DNA of 6,341 nucleotides from an uncultured Bacteroidia bacterium (GTDB taxonomy: Bacteria; Bacteroidota; Bacteroidia; SpSt-205). A model generated the notes under the pieces. That model saw only the letters and a list, made by a program, of their open reading frames with translations. It made no database searches and was not told the origin of the DNA. This document shows, one piece after another, positions 5,382 through 6,341 of this stretch; position 1 is the first letter of the stretch; each line of letters starts with the position of its first letter. The stretch spans positions 1 through 6,341 of the forward strand of contig CALKJV010000129.1 of the NCBI GenBank assembly GCA_937995505.1, written 5' to 3'. The translations under genes were made by a program, and so were the position numbers.

Positions 5382-6341
5382 ATGGTGCTCCCCCTACGGG
5401 CCTGGGTGTATCGGGGGCAGCCGCATGTGGCCCCTGTATTAGATGCCCTTTCCCCTGCCCAAATTGTCACCCTGCGCCAGGACCCCCACCAGGCCCTGCA
5501 TCTTTCCTATCCAGCGGACCCCGCCGAGCTGCTCCAGCGCTGGTCTCAGTGGCTCTCCGAGCAAGTACTCCTACCAGAGCCAATCCCTGCATTGTATGCA
5601 TACAGCCAGACTTTTTATCGTTACGGAGAGACCCGAATGCCCTTCCAGCGAGTGGGCGTTATTGGGCTGCTGCCGACTTCTGTGCCTCTCCTGCCGCATG
5701 AGGCTACCCTCCCGGACCGAGTGGAGGCCCTCCAAAAAGCCCTGACCTTTCTGCCCCTCCAAGCTACTCCTATCCATGTCTTAGCACCAGGCGCATGGGG
5801 AGAAATTAGCGCTCTGCTTGAGCTGTACCTCAGCTGTCCGCGCTTTTCGGTAAGTCAAGGGGGCGTTATGCACCGTTGGAGCCCCATACATCACCGAGGG
5901 CATCAAGAGCAGCTGCGAGCCCTTTTGGGTGAAGGCCCTTTTCTCATCGCGGATGGGCATCATCGCTGGCAAGCGGTACGCCAAGTAGGCCTTTCGCACT
6001 ACCTCGTTTATGTCTCTCCCCAAGAGGACCCCAGCTTGTATATCGCTCCTACCCACAGATTTCTGGAGGTAGAAAGGGCCGAAGTGCTCCAGCAGCTGGA
6101 GCCGTATTTTGAGCTACGGGCGGCAGCGGCTCGGGTACCTTTATGGGCTGAAGTGCAAGGGCTTCGGCATGCGATAGGTGTGGTGGCCCCTGGTGGGCGT
6201 AGTTGGACGGCGCGGCTCCGGCCTACCTATTGGTCCTACCTTACGTCACAGCCTCTCGTGCATTGGCTCCATGTCTGGGTGCTCTCTAAGTATTCCCCTT
6301 CGCAGATAAGCTTTTCTCGGGAGCCGGTGCCTCTCCTGGAA
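5382..6341 (+). CDS. DUF1015 family protein, N-terminal 320 residues, runs off the right edge
   Basis: The frame is open from ATG 5382, three bases after the dehydrogenase stop, to the last base of the window. Family landmarks in order are PALYAY (69-74), the RVGVIGLL strand (90-97), LLPHEATLPDRVEAL (103-117), IADGHHRWQAV (189-199), the hallmark motif usually written IADGHHRYETA, and IAPTHRFL (221-228). DUF1015 proteins are usually a little over 400 residues, so roughly three quarters is present. The biochemical function of the family is unknown; in other genomes it is often found near serine-biosynthesis genes, which are not seen here. The N-terminus lacks the usual aPPYDVls motif and looks shortened. 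No signal peptide or membrane helix is visible. It probably belongs to the same transcript as the genes before it. Confidence 0.87.
   Translation, partial: MVLPLRAWVYRGQPHVAPVLDALSPAQIVTLRQDPHQALHLSYPADPAELLQRWSQWLSEQVLLPEPIPALYAYSQTFYRYGETRMPFQRVGVIGLLPTSVPLLPHEATLPDRVEALQKALTFLPLQATPIHVLAPGAWGEISALLELYLSCPRFSVSQGGVMHRWSPIHHRGHQEQLRALLGEGPFLIADGHHRWQAVRQVGLSHYLVYVSPQEDPSLYIAPTHRFLEVERAEVLQQLEPYFELRAAAARVPLWAEVQGLRHAIGVVAPGGRSWTARLRPTYWSYLTSQPLVHWLHVWVLSKYSPSQISFSREPVPLLE

Overview
This 6.3 kb window looks like a piece of a bacterial chromosome, most likely from the Bacteroidota or a nearby lineage. The evidence for that placement is indirect: promoter-like TAnnTTTG boxes (the Bacteroidota -7 consensus) sit directly upstream of gene starts, most starts lack a Shine-Dalgarno sequence, the tmRNA tag ends in YALAA, and the gene types fit. 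No rRNA or marker protein is present to settle taxonomy.

Layout. The left edge (1-657) is the N-terminal part of a minus-strand polysaccharide flippase (Wzx/MATE-like, MOP superfamily) that runs out of the window. A short divergent intergenic region (658-724) carries one TAnnTTTG box per direction. A complete tmRNA gene (ssrA, 725-1072) follows, encoding the tag AETSYALAA. Only three bases after its discriminator base begins a run of six co-directional, tightly packed genes: an OppC/DppC-type ABC permease (1076-1840), a GAF-like/PP2C (RsbU/SpoIIE-type) serine phosphatase (1821-3161), a SelL/AhpC-TSA_2-type thioredoxin-fold protein (3143-3676), a tandem universal stress protein (3630-4520), a classical short-chain dehydrogenase (4530-5378) and a DUF1015 protein that runs off the right edge (5382-6341). 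The first four overlap by 20, 19 and 47 bases; the last two are separated by 9 and 3 bases. No intrinsic terminator is visible between ssrA and the end, so the block is probably one operon with possible internal starts.

How the genes may work together is inference. A PP2C phosphatase of the partner-switch type, a CxxC redox protein and a universal stress protein side by side, downstream of the ribosome-rescue RNA, suggest a stress-related cluster. The permease, the dehydrogenase and the DUF1015 protein have no evident common pathway with them.

The most unusual signals are (a) the ssrA/permease junction, where maturation of the CCA-less tmRNA 3' end would leave the downstream mRNA with a 3-base leader; (b) a perfect 7-bp hairpin whose loop holds the tmRNA resume codon; (c) TAnnTTTG boxes placed exactly four bases before the flippase and dehydrogenase start codons, hinting at leaderless transcripts; and (d) abrupt switches inside single genes between C-ending and G-ending synonymous codons. 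No CRISPR array, insertion sequence, tRNA or prophage gene was seen.
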